Shown one piece after another: positions 1-12,800 of a stretch of DNA of 64,000 bases. Below the pieces are notes generated by a model, which saw only the letters and a program-made list of their open reading frames with translations, searched no databases and had not been told where the DNA came from. This DNA comes from Phorcus lineatus (Eukaryota > Mollusca > Gastropoda > Trochida > Trochidae). The DNA lies in contig OV121092.1 of the NCBI GenBank assembly GCA_921293015.1, positions 3,168,001 through 3,232,000 on the forward strand, written 5' to 3'. Numbering within the stretch: the first letter of the stretch is position 1; the number at the start of each line of letters is the position of its first letter. The translations under genes were made by a program, and so were the position numbers.

Positions 1-14
1 AAAAAATATTGACT

Positions 15-75
15 ATAGCGGGATTCGAACGTATTTTATCAGGGGCTATCCTCTCCACAACGTTCCCGCTTGAGT
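15..75 (-). repeat. possible decayed tRNA-like (SINE head) fragment
   Basis: On the minus strand a B-box-like GTTCGAATCC is followed by CCGCT, and the segment is bounded by short complementary ends (AGCGGGA and TCCCGCT). It is about 55 nt, too short for a tRNA, and a proper T stem cannot be formed. I read it as a possible internally deleted tRNA-derived repeat head. It could be chance. Confidence 0.2.
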
Positions 76-1049
76 TAATATTTAAATTTTTTAAAATTTT
101 AATCCTCGAAACACGGTCGATTTTAATCAGACTGGGATTCGGGTCACAGCTTATTTGATTTGAATTGTAAATTGCCCTGGCGTTCCTTTAGATTTTTTGA
201 CATGTCCCTAAGAAAACTCTGATTCCAACTACTTCTTGCATAATGACATATAATATCCTACACAACAAAAATATAAATACAAGCTGACACGTCCGGCAGG
301 AGGACAGACAGACAAACAGACAGGCCGATTTTATTTTAGTATAATGGCAAAAAATACAAACTTAAACACAACTGTGCATTCACAGCATGCTTTAAGCTTC
401 AGTTTTTTTGTAATGAAGTGTGTAACTTTATTTAAAAAAAATTACTTAAGTAATTTAAGGTGGCATTTAAAGTTTATTTAATAGAACTTATATGGTGTAT
501 ATCGGTGGATGTTGGAGATTGAGGTTGTTTCAAGGATTTCTCTTAGTTCATTACATGATGGGCAATTCAGTAAAACAGCAACTCATCTTCAATGTCATTT
601 CCCTTACATATTTTGCATCGTCTATGGGAATTTTCTTATGTCAGGAGGGAAGACGGAACAAAAGAAACAAACAGAACAGAGTCGGTCAAGAGTGGGGGCA
701 GACAGAAGAGGCATATGGGCATAATGGGTACTCACCTGCATTTACGTCAACAATACAAAAAAACACCGTGATTAGTATGTCCCCATCTACCCAATGAAAA
801 GAGGACTCTAATGGAAATGTATTATTACCCATATCTGCCAAAGGCAATTTCGTTTGTTTGAACGGTGATCATAAAAAGTAAACACGCAAGTGTATTATCG
901 GGAATATTGAAGCTATTATGACACTCTCAGAATATTTTAAGCACAAAATATTTCCAATTATTGACGCTTTACTCCGTGCTGATATTCCGGTGTTAATGTA
1001 AATAAAAATTGTTTGAATTGACAGACATATAAGTAGATATGATCTGGCC
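76..1049. other. AT-rich noncoding stretch, nothing recognised
   Basis: The open frames here are short, overlap on several frames and show no domain or splice context. A short GACAGACA-type run lies near 303-323. No RNA gene or conserved element was recognised. Confidence 0.5.
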
Positions 1050-1101
1050 TGAGAGAGAGAGAGTGAGAGTGAGAGAGGGATAGAAAGAGATAGAGAGAGG
1101 A

Positions 1102-1160
<59 letters not shown>

Positions 1161-1189
1161 GAGAGGGATAGAAAGAGATAGAGAGAGGA

Positions 1190-1257
<68 letters not shown>

Positions 1258-1258
1258 T
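1050..1258. repeat. (GA)n microsatellite with internal duplication
   Basis: Nearly pure GA dinucleotides with interruptions (GTGAGAGAGGGATAGAAAG, then ATAGAGAGAGGAATA). The interrupted block occurs twice about 88 bp apart, so an imperfect GA tract duplicated as a unit. The reverse strand reads as an artificial Leu/Ser-rich frame. Confidence 0.95.
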
Positions 1259-1798
1259 GTTATACATTGATATAGACAGTGACAGTTACAAAGACAGACA
1301 CGTAGAGAAATAGAACATCACTCTCTAGTGTCCTTAACGTTATTGCCCAGGAGGTGTCTGAGGCTTAATTGGAATTGAAATGACTGAAACTGTGGAGATT
1401 GCCTTTTGACGTCCTGTCCTTTTGACGAGGCACTGGGAGATGAGGAGAGCAGAGCAATACCTTTGTCCGAAAAGTTCTCCAATTCTAACACTCAGATCGG
1501 TCGACTAGGTGTAAAGCCTTTCTCTCACACCAGAGTAGCATATAGATCATTACTGGCACGGGTCCGACTGCAGGGCACTTGTTTGAAGGGCCTGGTATTT
1601 CTGCAGTTCATTAGTGCTGCTCGCGCTCCGCTCCCTTTGTATATCCCGTCAAAACATCAAAGAAGAAACTTATCTACCGCCAGGTGGACAAGGTACATGG
1701 TCTTTCATTGGAGCTGGTCCATTAGCTGTGAAACCACCTGTGTGTAGGAATAAGTGAGTGAGAGAGGCCACTTTTGAATGCCAATCCGAGATCAACCA
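1259..1798. other. noncoding; one long open frame of unknown meaning
   Basis: About 1385-1747 on the plus strand stays open for roughly 120 codons in a locally GC-richer stretch, but the only ATG is near its end. It lacks a convincing acceptor and resembles no family I know. It could be an unrecognised exon or chance. Confidence 0.25.
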
Positions 1799-2960
1799 TG
1801 AAGTGTGCGATCTACCCTTAGTGTTTGATCTACCCTTGGTGTCTGATATATCTGATCTACACTTAGTATTTGATTTAGTCTGAACATCTGTTATAATGTC
1901 TGATCTAACTTCAGTGTCTTAATTATTCTGAATTTCTGATGTCTGACGTATATTTAGTGTCTGATCTATTTGGATATCTGATGGATTATGAAAGTCTGAT
2001 ATTCCCATAGTGTCTGAATTACTCTGAGTGTCCGATCTACTCCGAATATCTTATGTACCTTCAGTTTCTGATTTTCTCTGAATATCTGATTTACTCTCTT
2101 AGTGTCTGATTTACCCTTAGTGTCTGATCTACTCTGACGATCTGACTTACTTTACTTTAATGTCTGATCTACCCTCAGTGTCGGATCTACCTTCAGTGTC
2201 TGTTCTACCCCCAGTGTCTGATCTACCCCAGTGTCTGATCTACCTTCAGTGTCTGATCTACCCTCAGTGTCGGATCTACCCTCAGTGTCGGATCTACCCT
2301 CAGTGTCCGATCTACTCCGAATATCTTATGTACCTTCAGTTTCTGATTTTCTCTGAATATCTGATTTACTCTTCTTAGTGTCTGATTTACCCTTAGTGTT
2401 TGATCTACTCTGACGATCTGACTTACTTTACTTTAATGTCTGATCTACCCTCAGTGTCGGATCTACCTTCAGTGTCTGTTCTACCCCCAGTGTCTGATCT
2501 ACCCTCAGTGTCGGATCTACCTTCAGTGTCTGATCTACCTTCAGTGTCTGATCTACCCTCAGTGTCTGATCTACCCTCAGTGTCTGATCTACCCTCAGTG
2601 TCTGATCTACCCTCAGTGTCGGATCTACCCTCAGTGTCGGATCTACCCTCAGTGTCTGATCTACCCCCAGTGTCTCATTTATCCTCAGTGTCTGATCTAC
2701 CCCCAATGTCTAATCTACCTTCAGTGTCTCATAAACAAAATCTGAATGTCTTATAGACTGATAAAATCTGAATGTATGGTATACTGTGAGTGTCTGATTT
2801 AATCAGAGTGTCTGATAGACTGTAATTGTCTGCTTTTAACCAAATTTCCGATCTACTTGGAATGTCTGACTCATTGGGAAAGTTTGATCTACCCTTATAG
2901 TGTCAAATTAATTCTGATCTCTGATCCAAGCTGAAAGTTAAATCTTTATTATCTGATCTA
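1799..2960. repeat. 18-bp minisatellite (TGTCTGATCTACCCTCAG type)
   Basis: The core (2160-2740) is many near-identical copies of TGTCTGATCTACCCTCAG. The flanks (1799-2160 and 2740-2960) hold strongly diverged copies still showing TCTGAT-TAC. Because 18 is divisible by three, both strands carry long repetitive frames (SDLPSV on plus, VDQTLR on minus) that I regard as artefacts. A block at 2029-2225 is repeated at 2304-2500, so larger segments have also been duplicated. Confidence 0.95.
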
Positions 2961-4480
2961 CAATGTTTTCTTCAGCTTGTGTCCGTTTCACCATGATCTA
3001 AATTATTTACCATGTGCATCTAATCTGGTCTACTCTGATTACATTATCTGGTTAACCTTAGTATCTACTTCACGAAGTCTAATCCACGTGTTTGATCTAC
3101 AGCACATGATCTCTGGGTGTCTTGACCACTATGAGTTACTCCTTGTGTCTGTTTTTCAATGAGCTACGCTGTGTGTCTGATTAACTTAGTACGACCTTCT
3201 CTATTCTTCACACCCAATCACCCCTAACTCCCTACTCTGGTACTCGGGGAGTTTGTCTGACTAACTATGATTGTGCCGGGGAGATCGGTCCCATGTCGAG
3301 GAGACTTGTCGCGAGTTAGACGTGGTGAGGTGAAGCGGGCCGAGTCCGTGGTGTGTGGCGTATCAACCCACACTGTAGTCAGAAATAGAGTAAGATGTAA
3401 TGTGTGAGGGAGAAATACTAAAAGCGAGAGACATGGCAACAGAGAGAATGAGAGACACCGAGCGTCTAGCCCGCCCCCTCGATCTCTGGCACAAGGAAGT
3501 ACACCTGATACCGGGGCACGCGTTTCAAGGACCCCGGGGCGAGCTGCGCGTGCCGCCTGACCTACGGTTCACTTACATCCTGTTGGGATCACTCTTGCAT
3601 GTAGGGGGAGCTTCTCGCCTTGCACCCTGCATTACTCTTAGCTACTTTATCTATGTTCCAAATTCAAGATAAGGGATTAGTTTCAGGCAAAAAGTTTGAG
3701 GTGTACATCTTTGTTGATAGTATCAGGATGTCATGTTACAGACGTGTGTGTGGCTTAGCGTTGTGATCGAGTTCCGGTGATGAAACTCAACTTAAACAGC
3801 CGTCCGTGATAGGATATGATAAGGATCCATTAGTCAAGTTTTGTTGTTTTCTACGTCATAGTCAACTCTTTTATAACACTGAGACATTTCCAAAATATTT
3901 AACCCGCTGTATTGTAGCGTCCGATCGATATTTTGTCAAGAGATTTCTTTTTTTACATGAAAGGTTCTTAAAATTATTTGTTTTAAACAGAGCATGACAT
4001 TATGGAAATATATTATTAAAATTTCACAAAGAAAATCAATGCACCAAATTTACACAAAGTCAAAATGGCACACGTCTCAACATTTCTGTGATTGCATGTT
4101 TGGAGGAAGTCACCATACATGTACATGTATTGCTGTTGGGGACGTAGGTTATCGTATTTCTTGATTGCTTATATATAGTGAGGGTGAACAATTCATGACT
4201 CCTACCATGCGAAATTTATAAAACGTGACAGTCACTTGGACACTTTGCAATGAAATATGATATATCACAACGTATTTTGTTACTACACATCGGTAAAACA
4301 TCAAGAGAAACAAAACTTTATGAGCGTCGTCCTAAAAGCGAGAAGTCATCCTACAGGATCTTGAGTTGTTAAAGAGAACTTCATCCATATTTTCATTACA
4401 CGCAATTCATCCCAACTCCTTAGACATCCTAAGTTTGGACGTTTACAGATTGTCTTTTTCATGATTTAGCATGATATTAT
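2961..4480. other. unique noncoding; GC-richer island at 3240-3620
   Basis: The 3240-3620 island is open in more than one frame on both strands, as expected from base composition alone. No motif was recognised. The rest is AT-rich with no identifiable feature. Confidence 0.4.
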
Positions 4481-5110
4481 TGCCCTTGTCAGCCTTGTGA
4501 TGTGGCTTGATATCCTGCAGTTCGTCTGTCGAGTTTAGGTTTAGGTAGTCTTCATCTTGTGTGTATGGTGATTTGGCTTAGCATCTTTATTCTTGCCTGC
4601 GTGTTGATGTCACTTGGAATCCAACAGTTTGTGTGTTGTGATGTGATCTTGGCTGTCTTTTGTGTGAAGTGGCTTGACATACGTACGTTGTCTGTGTGTT
4701 GATGTCACCTGGAATCCCACAGTTTGTGTGTTGCGATGTGGCTGACAGCCTGTATGATCTTGTCTTTTGTGTGATGTGGCTTAACATTATGCAAGTTATC
4801 TGTGTGATGATTTTGATTCCACAATTAGAGTATATGGTAATGTGTCTTTGCGTCCTACATCTTTTCTGTCTTATAAGGTGACGTGGCTTGGCAACTTGAT
4901 ATTTGTTTATGTAATACTTGTTTTGAGATCCAACATCTTGTTTGTCTAGTGGTTGTGGTTTTGCATTCTACAGAATGTGTGTGGGGATGTTGTCAATACA
5001 TTGATGTGGCCTGGTATTTGATATAGCTTTGCATCATATACCTTGTCAGTGTTCTGATGTGGCTGTATGCTAAATCTTGTCAGTAGAGTGATATCAGTTA
5101 GTATCTTATC
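4481..5110. repeat. highly diverged minisatellite-like region
   Basis: Phrases such as GTGATGTGGCTTG and CAGTTTGTGTGTTG recur with irregular spacing. A longer phrase around GTTGATGTCAC..TGGAATCC appears at about 4600 and again about 93 bp later. It reads as an old, eroded tandem array merging into the cleaner 36-bp array downstream. Confidence 0.5.
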
Positions 5111-5149
5111 TCTATCATATCTCTTTGGTATTGATCGGACTTGACAACC

Positions 5150-5370
5150 TAAAAGTTAGTTAGTGTGTTGATGTGGCATGGTATCCTATATCTCATCTGT
5201 TTTGTGATGTGACTTGGTATCCTATATCTCATCTGTTTCGCATGTGACTTGGTATCATATATCTCATCTGTTTTGTCATGTGACTTAGTATCCTATATCT
5301 CATCGGTTTTGTCATGTGACTTGGTATCCTATATCTCATCTGTTTTGTCATGTGACTCTGTATCCTATAT
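5150..5370. repeat. 36-bp tandem repeat
   Basis: About five copies of a 36-bp unit containing TGTGACTTGGTATCCTATAT followed by CTCATCTGTTTTGTCA, with a few substitutions. Its left side grades into the diverged region before it. Confidence 0.85.
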
Positions 5371-5648
5371 TATGTCTGCACTGTATATATAAGTATATAT
5401 AAGTAGGGACTACAAGATGGACCAAATGCTGTGCCACAAGATGAATAGCAATTCAAAACGTTTTCATATTAATATGGGATTTTCAATTTTATGGCTGACT
5501 ATCAAAAGGTTCTTTGTATCTTGAGATTATGAAAATCATTTTCAACAAAGCTAGCTTCCGAATGCATTTGATAAAAGATCGATTTGCAGAAAGATTGACA
5601 AACAAGTTTGTGCATGCCTTATAATTTCTGAATAATTACTTTAAGACC

Positions 5649-5892
5649 TCAATGTTGTTTTTCAAAGGAAAACGCAAGGTTCGTTTGAATCATATAATGA
5701 AGCGTTGAATCATTTTTCAAACTTTCTTCTGCCACAAATGTAAAGGGGTCGTTGTGGGCTTCATTTGCATTGGAAACTGCGCAGTTTCCGCCGGCCCCGC
5801 TGCTGTGGTGAGTGTGAAAAGATGCGTGGTCTCCACCCTGGTCCGCCGTGACAAAGTCGCTTCCACTAATGGGCTCAGGTGAATGGGATATG
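5649..5892 (-). CDS. candidate terminal exon, unknown protein
   Basis: A minus-strand segment preceded by a pyrimidine-rich stretch ending TTTTCACAG, open for about 80 codons to a TGA. The translation is hydrophilic, containing GSDFVTADQGGD and ANEAHNDPFTFVAEE, and its codons are enriched in the purine-any-pyrimidine pattern usual for coding DNA. No domain is recognised, a second frame over part of the segment is also open, and no upstream exon was found (the 34-bp array lies next to it). The call rests on acceptor plus frame only. Confidence 0.2.
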
Positions 5893-6227
5893 CTGTGAAA
5901 ACATATTGGCCAGGAGGAAAACAAATTGAGTTTTGCACGGGGGATGTGTCGTACAAGTGAACCGTGACGATATGGCAAGCACCTGGCAGCCAGCTATAAC
6001 GCGGGACATCTGAACAGATCGACCACACGGAGTTACTGGGGTCAGAGTAGATAGAATATATAACTAAAATTACCAGGGTAGACACTTTAAGATGGGTATC
6101 GAAGGAATAGACTAGACACACAAACAACTAAGCAGAAGAAACAATTACAGATTAGGTTATGGCTGGATTAAAGTAAGTAACGAAATTTGAAAGACAGGGC
6201 TAAGATAAGACAAGATAGATCAATATA

Positions 6228-7345
6228 CGGCTCGTAGAGCAGAGTAGACATACTAACACGGGACTGGTAGGGATATAGTAGACATACTAACATTTTACTT
6301 GTAGAGACAGAGTAGAGAGACCAACACTTGACTGGGAGGTACAGAGTAGACAGACCAACACGGGACTGGTAGAGACAGAGTAGCCAGACTAACACTAGAC
6401 TGAAAGGGACAGAGTATACGGACCAACACAGGACTGGTAGAGACAGAGTAGACAGACTAACGCTAGACTGAAAGGGACAGAGTAGACAGACTAACACTAG
6501 ACTGAAAGGAACAGAGTAGACAGACTAACACAAGCCTGATAGGGGCAGATTAGACAGACAAACGTTTGACTTGTAGAGATAAAGTAGACAGACCAACACT
6601 AGACTGGAAGGGAAAGAATAGACAGGCTAACACGTGACTGGAAGGGTCAGAGTAGACAGACTAACACTAGACTGGTAGAGACAGAATAGACAGACTAACA
6701 CGTGACTGGAAGGAACAGAATAGACAAACTTACACATGACTGGTAGGGACAGAGTAGACAGACTAACACGTGACTGGAAGGAACAGAATAAACAAACTTA
6801 CACGTGACTGGTAGGGACAGAGTAGACAGACTAACACTGGACTGGAAGGGACAGAGTAGACAGACTAACACGTGACTGGTAGAGACAGAGTAGACAGACT
6901 AACACGTGACTGGTAGGGACAGAGTAGACAGACTAACACGTGACTGGTAGGGACAGAGACAAGCAGGACCGTATCAGTTTCCTGAATGGTTTCAGATCGG
7001 GTAGAAGAATAGTCCCACTCGTTTTGATAAAGTCGTATGACTAACACGTGACTGGTAGAGGCAGAGTAGACAGACCAACACTAGACTGGAAGGAACAGAA
7101 TAGACAGACTAACACGTGACTGGAAGGGACAGAGTAGACAGAATAACACTAGACTGGTAGAGACAGAATAGACAGACTAACACGTGACTGGTAGAGACAG
7201 AGTAGACAAACGAGTGGTAGAGACAGAGTAAACTGACTAACAATTGAATGGTAGCGACAGAGTAGACAGACTAACACTTGACTGGTAGGGACAGAGTAGA
7301 TAGACCAACACGTATTTGGTAGGGACACAGTAGACAGAGGACTGG
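6228..7345. repeat. 34-bp minisatellite carrying CACGTG in many units
   Basis: Unit is GACTAACACGTGACTGG followed by TAGGGACAGAGTAGACA, 34 bp, with many variants (CACTAGACTGG, CACTTGACTGG). Roughly a dozen units contain the palindromic E-box CACGTG. A unique segment starting GACAAGCAGGACC interrupts the array at about 6957-7031 and recurs just after it at about 7367-7448, so array and flank were duplicated together. Minus-strand frames across it are repeat artefacts. Confidence 0.95.
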
Positions 7346-7607
7346 TAGGGTAAGTGTAAACAGCGAGACAAGCAGGACCTATCAGTTTCCTGAATGGTTT
7401 AAGCTCGGGTAGAAGAATATTCCCACTCGTTTTGATTAAGTCGTATGACACACTGCCTCTGGTTATGTTACCTTTCAAGCCACAATTACAAAGTACTTAA
7501 ACTTGTGGGTGTTGAGGAGGCAGACAGCGGGACACTTGGTAAGAGCATTGCTGGCTGAACGGTTGTGAGCTTTGCCTTTGTGCAAGCCACTGCTTTCGTA
7601 CACCAAC

Positions 7608-7687
7608 AATGACGACGACGATGATGATGATGGTTATGATGATGATGATGATGGTTATGATGATGATGGTGGTGGTAGTGATGATGA

Positions 7688-7721
<34 letters not shown>

Positions 7722-7813
7722 GGTGGTGATGATGATGATGATGATGGTGGTGGTAGTGATGATGATGATGATGATGATGGTGGTGGTAATGGTGGTGGTG
7801 GTGGTTGTGGTGA

Positions 7814-7845
<32 letters not shown>

Positions 7846-7868
7846 ATGATGATGATGATGAAATATTG
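7608..7868. repeat. (GAT)n/(GGT)n trinucleotide array
   Basis: Blocks of GAT alternate with blocks of GGT, with occasional GTT, AGT and GCT. Plus frames read as poly-Asp/Gly or poly-Met/Val and the minus frame as poly-His. There is no flanking coding context, so I treat this as a microsatellite rather than a gene. Confidence 0.95.
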
Positions 7869-9260
7869 TGATGATGATTATGAGGATCAAATTTGATGAT
7901 GATGATGAAGTAATGGGTCAGACATCAAATATAAACATTACAGAATGTTAACCAACCACTTAATTTCCCAGCGCATCTACCGTACATAACGCTGGTTTGC
8001 AAAACTGCTTTTACATACTTAATAACTTTAATTTCTTGATTTATTATGTTTCAAAATAGAGTTTTTAAATTTCAGACGTTATTTTATTTTTATTATCTAC
8101 CAAAAGTGGATATGAGTTATCAAAATGCTTTTTAATTTTGGTGCGTCGTATGCAAAATAAAGAAAAGAATGAACTATTTACGAGGAAATATACCTTTCAG
8201 ACTATGAATGACGTCCGAGGAATCGTAGAAATTTTGGAGCAACACAATCATCGAATTTTCAAATGCCTTGATTTATTAATAATATTTTTAACATGTGTGA
8301 CAAATTCAGGAATAATCAAGGCGTTTAATAGCTAGAACCCAGTGAGGAGAATTGTCTGTAGGTGCTTGTGGTCTGTTGGTCCTGGTAGGACACCTGCATT
8401 GGTGTCTATGATCCGTCTCGGAGGCGGCCACCAGCTTGATGTGTCTGTCTCCCCTCCCTCCCAGTCTCTCGCAGCCATGTGGACAGATGAACAGACACAC
8501 ATGCACACTTCAGCTGCATCGCACATTAAATCAGCTAGACAGTGAGGGGCCGGAGCTTGCTCTGTCTCCAGTCCGTCTGTCCAGCCTGCACGCTTGCAAA
8601 AATGTCCATAGTTCGCCCAATGAATCACGTCTAGAGATTTCACAAAGGAAATCAAATCTAATCCCGTTATAATGCTTCCATTGTGGGTGTAGGCTTTTGT
8701 AAATGGCGCGGTGCAAAAACTGAATTGTTTAAAGAATTAATTTAAGAAATCGAGTCATTGTAAACTGCAAGTTAACTGTGGTAGCAAGCAGAACTGAGAC
8801 AAAAATCAAAGAACAGTTAAAAAACAACCTCAGCTGCTTATTTTTTAAAGGTATTTTACAGCATTTACGTGGAATTAAATCAGGTAACGCTCCGCGATAA
8901 AGCATGAAAGATAAAAATCCAGCGTGCTAGTAGTTCAGGCATTTGAATTTCGCGCCATTTGTACTCCCTGCTAGGCTATTGAGAAGTAGGGAGTGGGAAG
9001 GGGGATGGCGGATGGGACAACGGACAAGGCATAGGCTCATGTAGCTTGTTCCTCTGCACTAAGCCCCGATTTCGAATAAAAGGATCGTTTTTGATGAAGA
9101 TAACTCTCACAGATTTCTATACTTTTCATTTTTCTACAAAAAGAGATGAGATACAACAGTATCCTTCAAAAGTTGACAGATGTATTCCATTGAATTAATC
9201 TTTGAACTGTAGCCAATGATACTCTCTCACGTGAAATCGTCGTCACATCAATACTGGGAC
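7869..9260. other. noncoding; GC-richer island near 8340-8600
   Basis: The island at 8340-8600 is open in several frames on both strands, which weakens any exon claim. The remainder is AT-rich. No RNA gene or repeat was recognised. Confidence 0.4.
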
Positions 9261-9264
9261 CTTC

Positions 9265-9400
9265 ACCTCACCTCACCTTCAAGAAAAAACATATTTTATT
9301 ACAGTGTCAAATGCTGTAATACACTTTAAAATTACATGATAAACTCAGCATTCGGCCAGGTGGCCTATAAGACACTCAATACATTTAGGTTAAACGAAAA
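9265..9400 (-). mobile_element. possible LINE 3' end fragment with (AGGTG)n tail
   Basis: Read on the minus strand, it runs from GGCCACCTGGCCGAATGCTGA through an AATAAA to a short AGGTG pentamer tail. The plan (GGCC..TGGCC, GTGCTGA-like phrase, AATAAA, simple-repeat tail) resembles the fragment at 31830-31955. Non-LTR retrotransposons commonly end in short tandem repeats. No coding part is present, so the class is uncertain. Confidence 0.3.
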
Positions 9401-9559
9401 GATAAATAGACATACATTTCTTAAATTCGGTTGAAAAAAGACAAAACATGGACATATACATGCAAGGACACACGCACCCACATACGTACACATCCGCACA
9501 CACACATAATCACACGTACATACAAGTACATACAACGATACATAAAACGATACATGCAT

Positions 9560-9598
9560 TCATACATGCATGCATGCATGCATGCATACATACATACA

Positions 9599-9630
<32 letters not shown>

Positions 9631-9722
9631 CACAAACATACATACATACATACATACATACATACTGGCATGCATACATACATACATACATACATGTATA
9701 GATAGATGTATGTATGTATATA
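9560..9722. repeat. (CATA)n tetranucleotide microsatellite
   Basis: Long run of CATA units with a CATG-rich stretch at its left edge (ATGCATGCATGC around 9570-9585) and a few interruptions. Open frames over it on both strands are artefacts. Confidence 0.95.
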
Positions 9723-9884
9723 CTCAGTGAGTGCACTGATACAGTCTACTCAATGGACCGTACGCTACCTCGTCACTTTACACCACTGAAAAGTCTACTC
9801 AGTTGTCTTTTTCAATATAACTTTCAATACTACATTAATGGGACGTTACAAAGACTTGTCAAGTCTCCACACTGCTCTCGTTAT

Positions 9885-12800
9885 CCCTTACACAGTCAAC
9901 TCACACTACTGATACTACATACTCATTGGTCTCCACACTACTGATACTTCATACTCATTGGTCTCCACACTACTGATACTTCATACTCACTGATCTCACA
10001 CTACTGATACTTCATACTCACTGGTCTCTACACTTCTGATACTACATATTCATTGGTCTCTACACTACTGATACTATAAACTCACTAATCTCGACAATCC
10101 TGATACTATATGATTAATGGCCTCTTCACTACTGATACTATATTATCACTGGTCTATACACTACGATTACTATATACTCACTACTCGCCACAATACTGTA
10201 ACTATATTCTTAATTGCCTCCACATTTATGATACAATATATCATGATACTATAAACTCGCATGTCTCCACACTACTGATACAGTTTACTAACTGGTCTCT
10301 ACACTACTGATACAGTTTACTAACTGGTCTCTACACTACTGATACAGTTTACTAACTGGTCTCTACACTACTGATACTTCATACTTAGTGGTCTCTACAC
10401 TACTGATACTTCATACTCACTGGTCTCTACAATACTGATACAGTTTACTAACTGGTCTCTACACTACTGATACTTCATACTTAGTGGTCTCTACACTACT
10501 GATACTTCATACTTAGTGGTCTCTACACTACTGATACTTCATACTTAGTGGTCTCTACACTACTGATACTTCATACTTAGTGGTCTCTACACTACTGATA
10601 CTTCATACTTAGTGGTCTCTACACTACTGATACAGTTTACTAACTGGTCTCTACACTACTGATACAGTTTACTAACTGGTCTCTACACTACTGATACAGT
10701 TTACTAACTGGTCTCTACACTACTGATACTTCATACTTAGTGGTCTCTACACTACTGATACAGTTTACTAACTGGTCTCTACACTACTGATACTTCATAC
10801 TTAGTGGTCTCTACACTACTGATACTTCATACTTAGTGGTCTCTACACTACTGATACTTCATACTTAGTGGTCTCTACACTACTGATACTTCATACTTAG
10901 TGGTCTCTACACTACTGATACTTCATACTTAGTGGTCTCTACACTACTGATACAGTTTACTAACTGGTCTCTATACTACTGATACTTAATACTCACTGGT
11001 CTCTACACTACTGATACTTCATACTTAGTGGTCTCTACACTACTGATACAGTTTACTAACTGGTCTCTACACTACTGATACTTCATACTTAGTGGTCTCT
11101 ACACTACTGATACAGTTTACTAACTGGTCTCTACACTACTGATACTTAATACTCACTGGTCTCTACACTACTGATACAGTTTACTAACTGGTCTCTACAC
11201 TACTGATACTTAATACTCACTGGTCTCTACACTACTGATACAGTTTACTAACTGGTCTCTACACTACTGATACTTCATACTTAGTGGTCTCTACACTACT
11301 GATACAGTTTACTAACTGGTCTCTACACTACTGATACTTAATACTCACTGGTCTCTACACTACTGATACAGTTTACTAACTGGTCTCTACACTACTGATA
11401 CTTCATACTCACTGGTCTCTACACTACTGATACAGTTTACTAACTGGTCTCTACACTACTGATACTTAATACTCACTGGTCTCTACACTACTGATACTTC
11501 ATACTTAGTGGTCTCTACACTACTGATACAGTTTACTAACTGGTCTCTACACTACTGATACAGTTTACTAACTGGTCTCTACACTACTGATACTTCATAC
11601 TCACTGGTCTCTACACTACTGATACAGTTTACTAACTGGTCTCTACACTACTGATACAGTTTACTAACTGGTCTCTACACTACTGATACTTCATACTCAC
11701 TGGTCTCTACACTACTGATACAGTTTACTAACTGGTCTCTACACTACTGATACATTTTACTAACTGGTCTCTACACTACTGATACAGTTTACTAACTGGT
11801 CTCTACACTACTGATACTTCATACTCACTGGTCTCTACACTACTGATACAGTTTACTAACTGGTCTCTACACTACTGATACTTAATACTCACTGGTCTCT
11901 ACACTACTGATACTTCATACTCACTGGTCTCTACACTACTGATACAGTTTACTAACTGGTCTCTACACTACTGATACAGTTTACTAACTGGTCTCTACAC
12001 TACTGATACAGTTTACTAACTGGTCTCTACACTACTGATACTTCATACTCACTGGTCTCTACACTACTGATACAGTTTACTCACTGGTCTCTACACTACT
12101 GATACAGTTTACTAACTGGTCTCTATACTACTGATACTTAATACTCACTGGTCTCTACACTACTGATACAGTTTACTAACTGGTCTCTACACTACTGATA
12201 CTTAATACTAACTGGTCTCTACACTACTGATACTTCATACTCACTGGTCTCTACACTACTGATACAGTTTACTAACTGGTCTCTACACTACTGATACTTC
12301 ATACTCACTGGTCTCTACACTACTGATACTTCATACTCACTAGTCTCTACACTACTGATACTACATATTTACTGGTCTCTACACTACTGCTTCTACATAC
12401 TTATTTATCTCTACTCAACTGATACTATAAACGTATCGGTCTCCACACTACAGAAACTACATACTCACCCGCCTCTTAAGTACTACTACATACACACCTG
12501 TATCACTGCTGATACTATTAACTTACTGGTCTATACACTACTGATACTATAACCTCACTGGTCTCCACACTACTGATACTATAACCTCACTGGTCTATAC
12601 ACTACTGATACTACATACTCACCTGTTTCCACACTACTGATACTATAACCTCACTGGTCTATACACTACTGATACTATAACCTCACTGGTCTATACACTA
12701 CTGATACTATAACCTCACTGGTCTATACACTACTGATACTATAACCTCACTGGTCTATACACTACTGATACTATAACCTCACTGGTCTATACACTACTGA

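Noticed and set aside
2160..2756. SDLPSV-repeat protein
   Set aside because: The period of 18 bp keeps all frames open, the opposite strand is open too, and copies decay gradually into noncoding DNA.
7486..7896. Poly-His, poly-Asp or poly-Met proteins
   Set aside because: Frames of a GAT/GGT microsatellite with no coding flanks.
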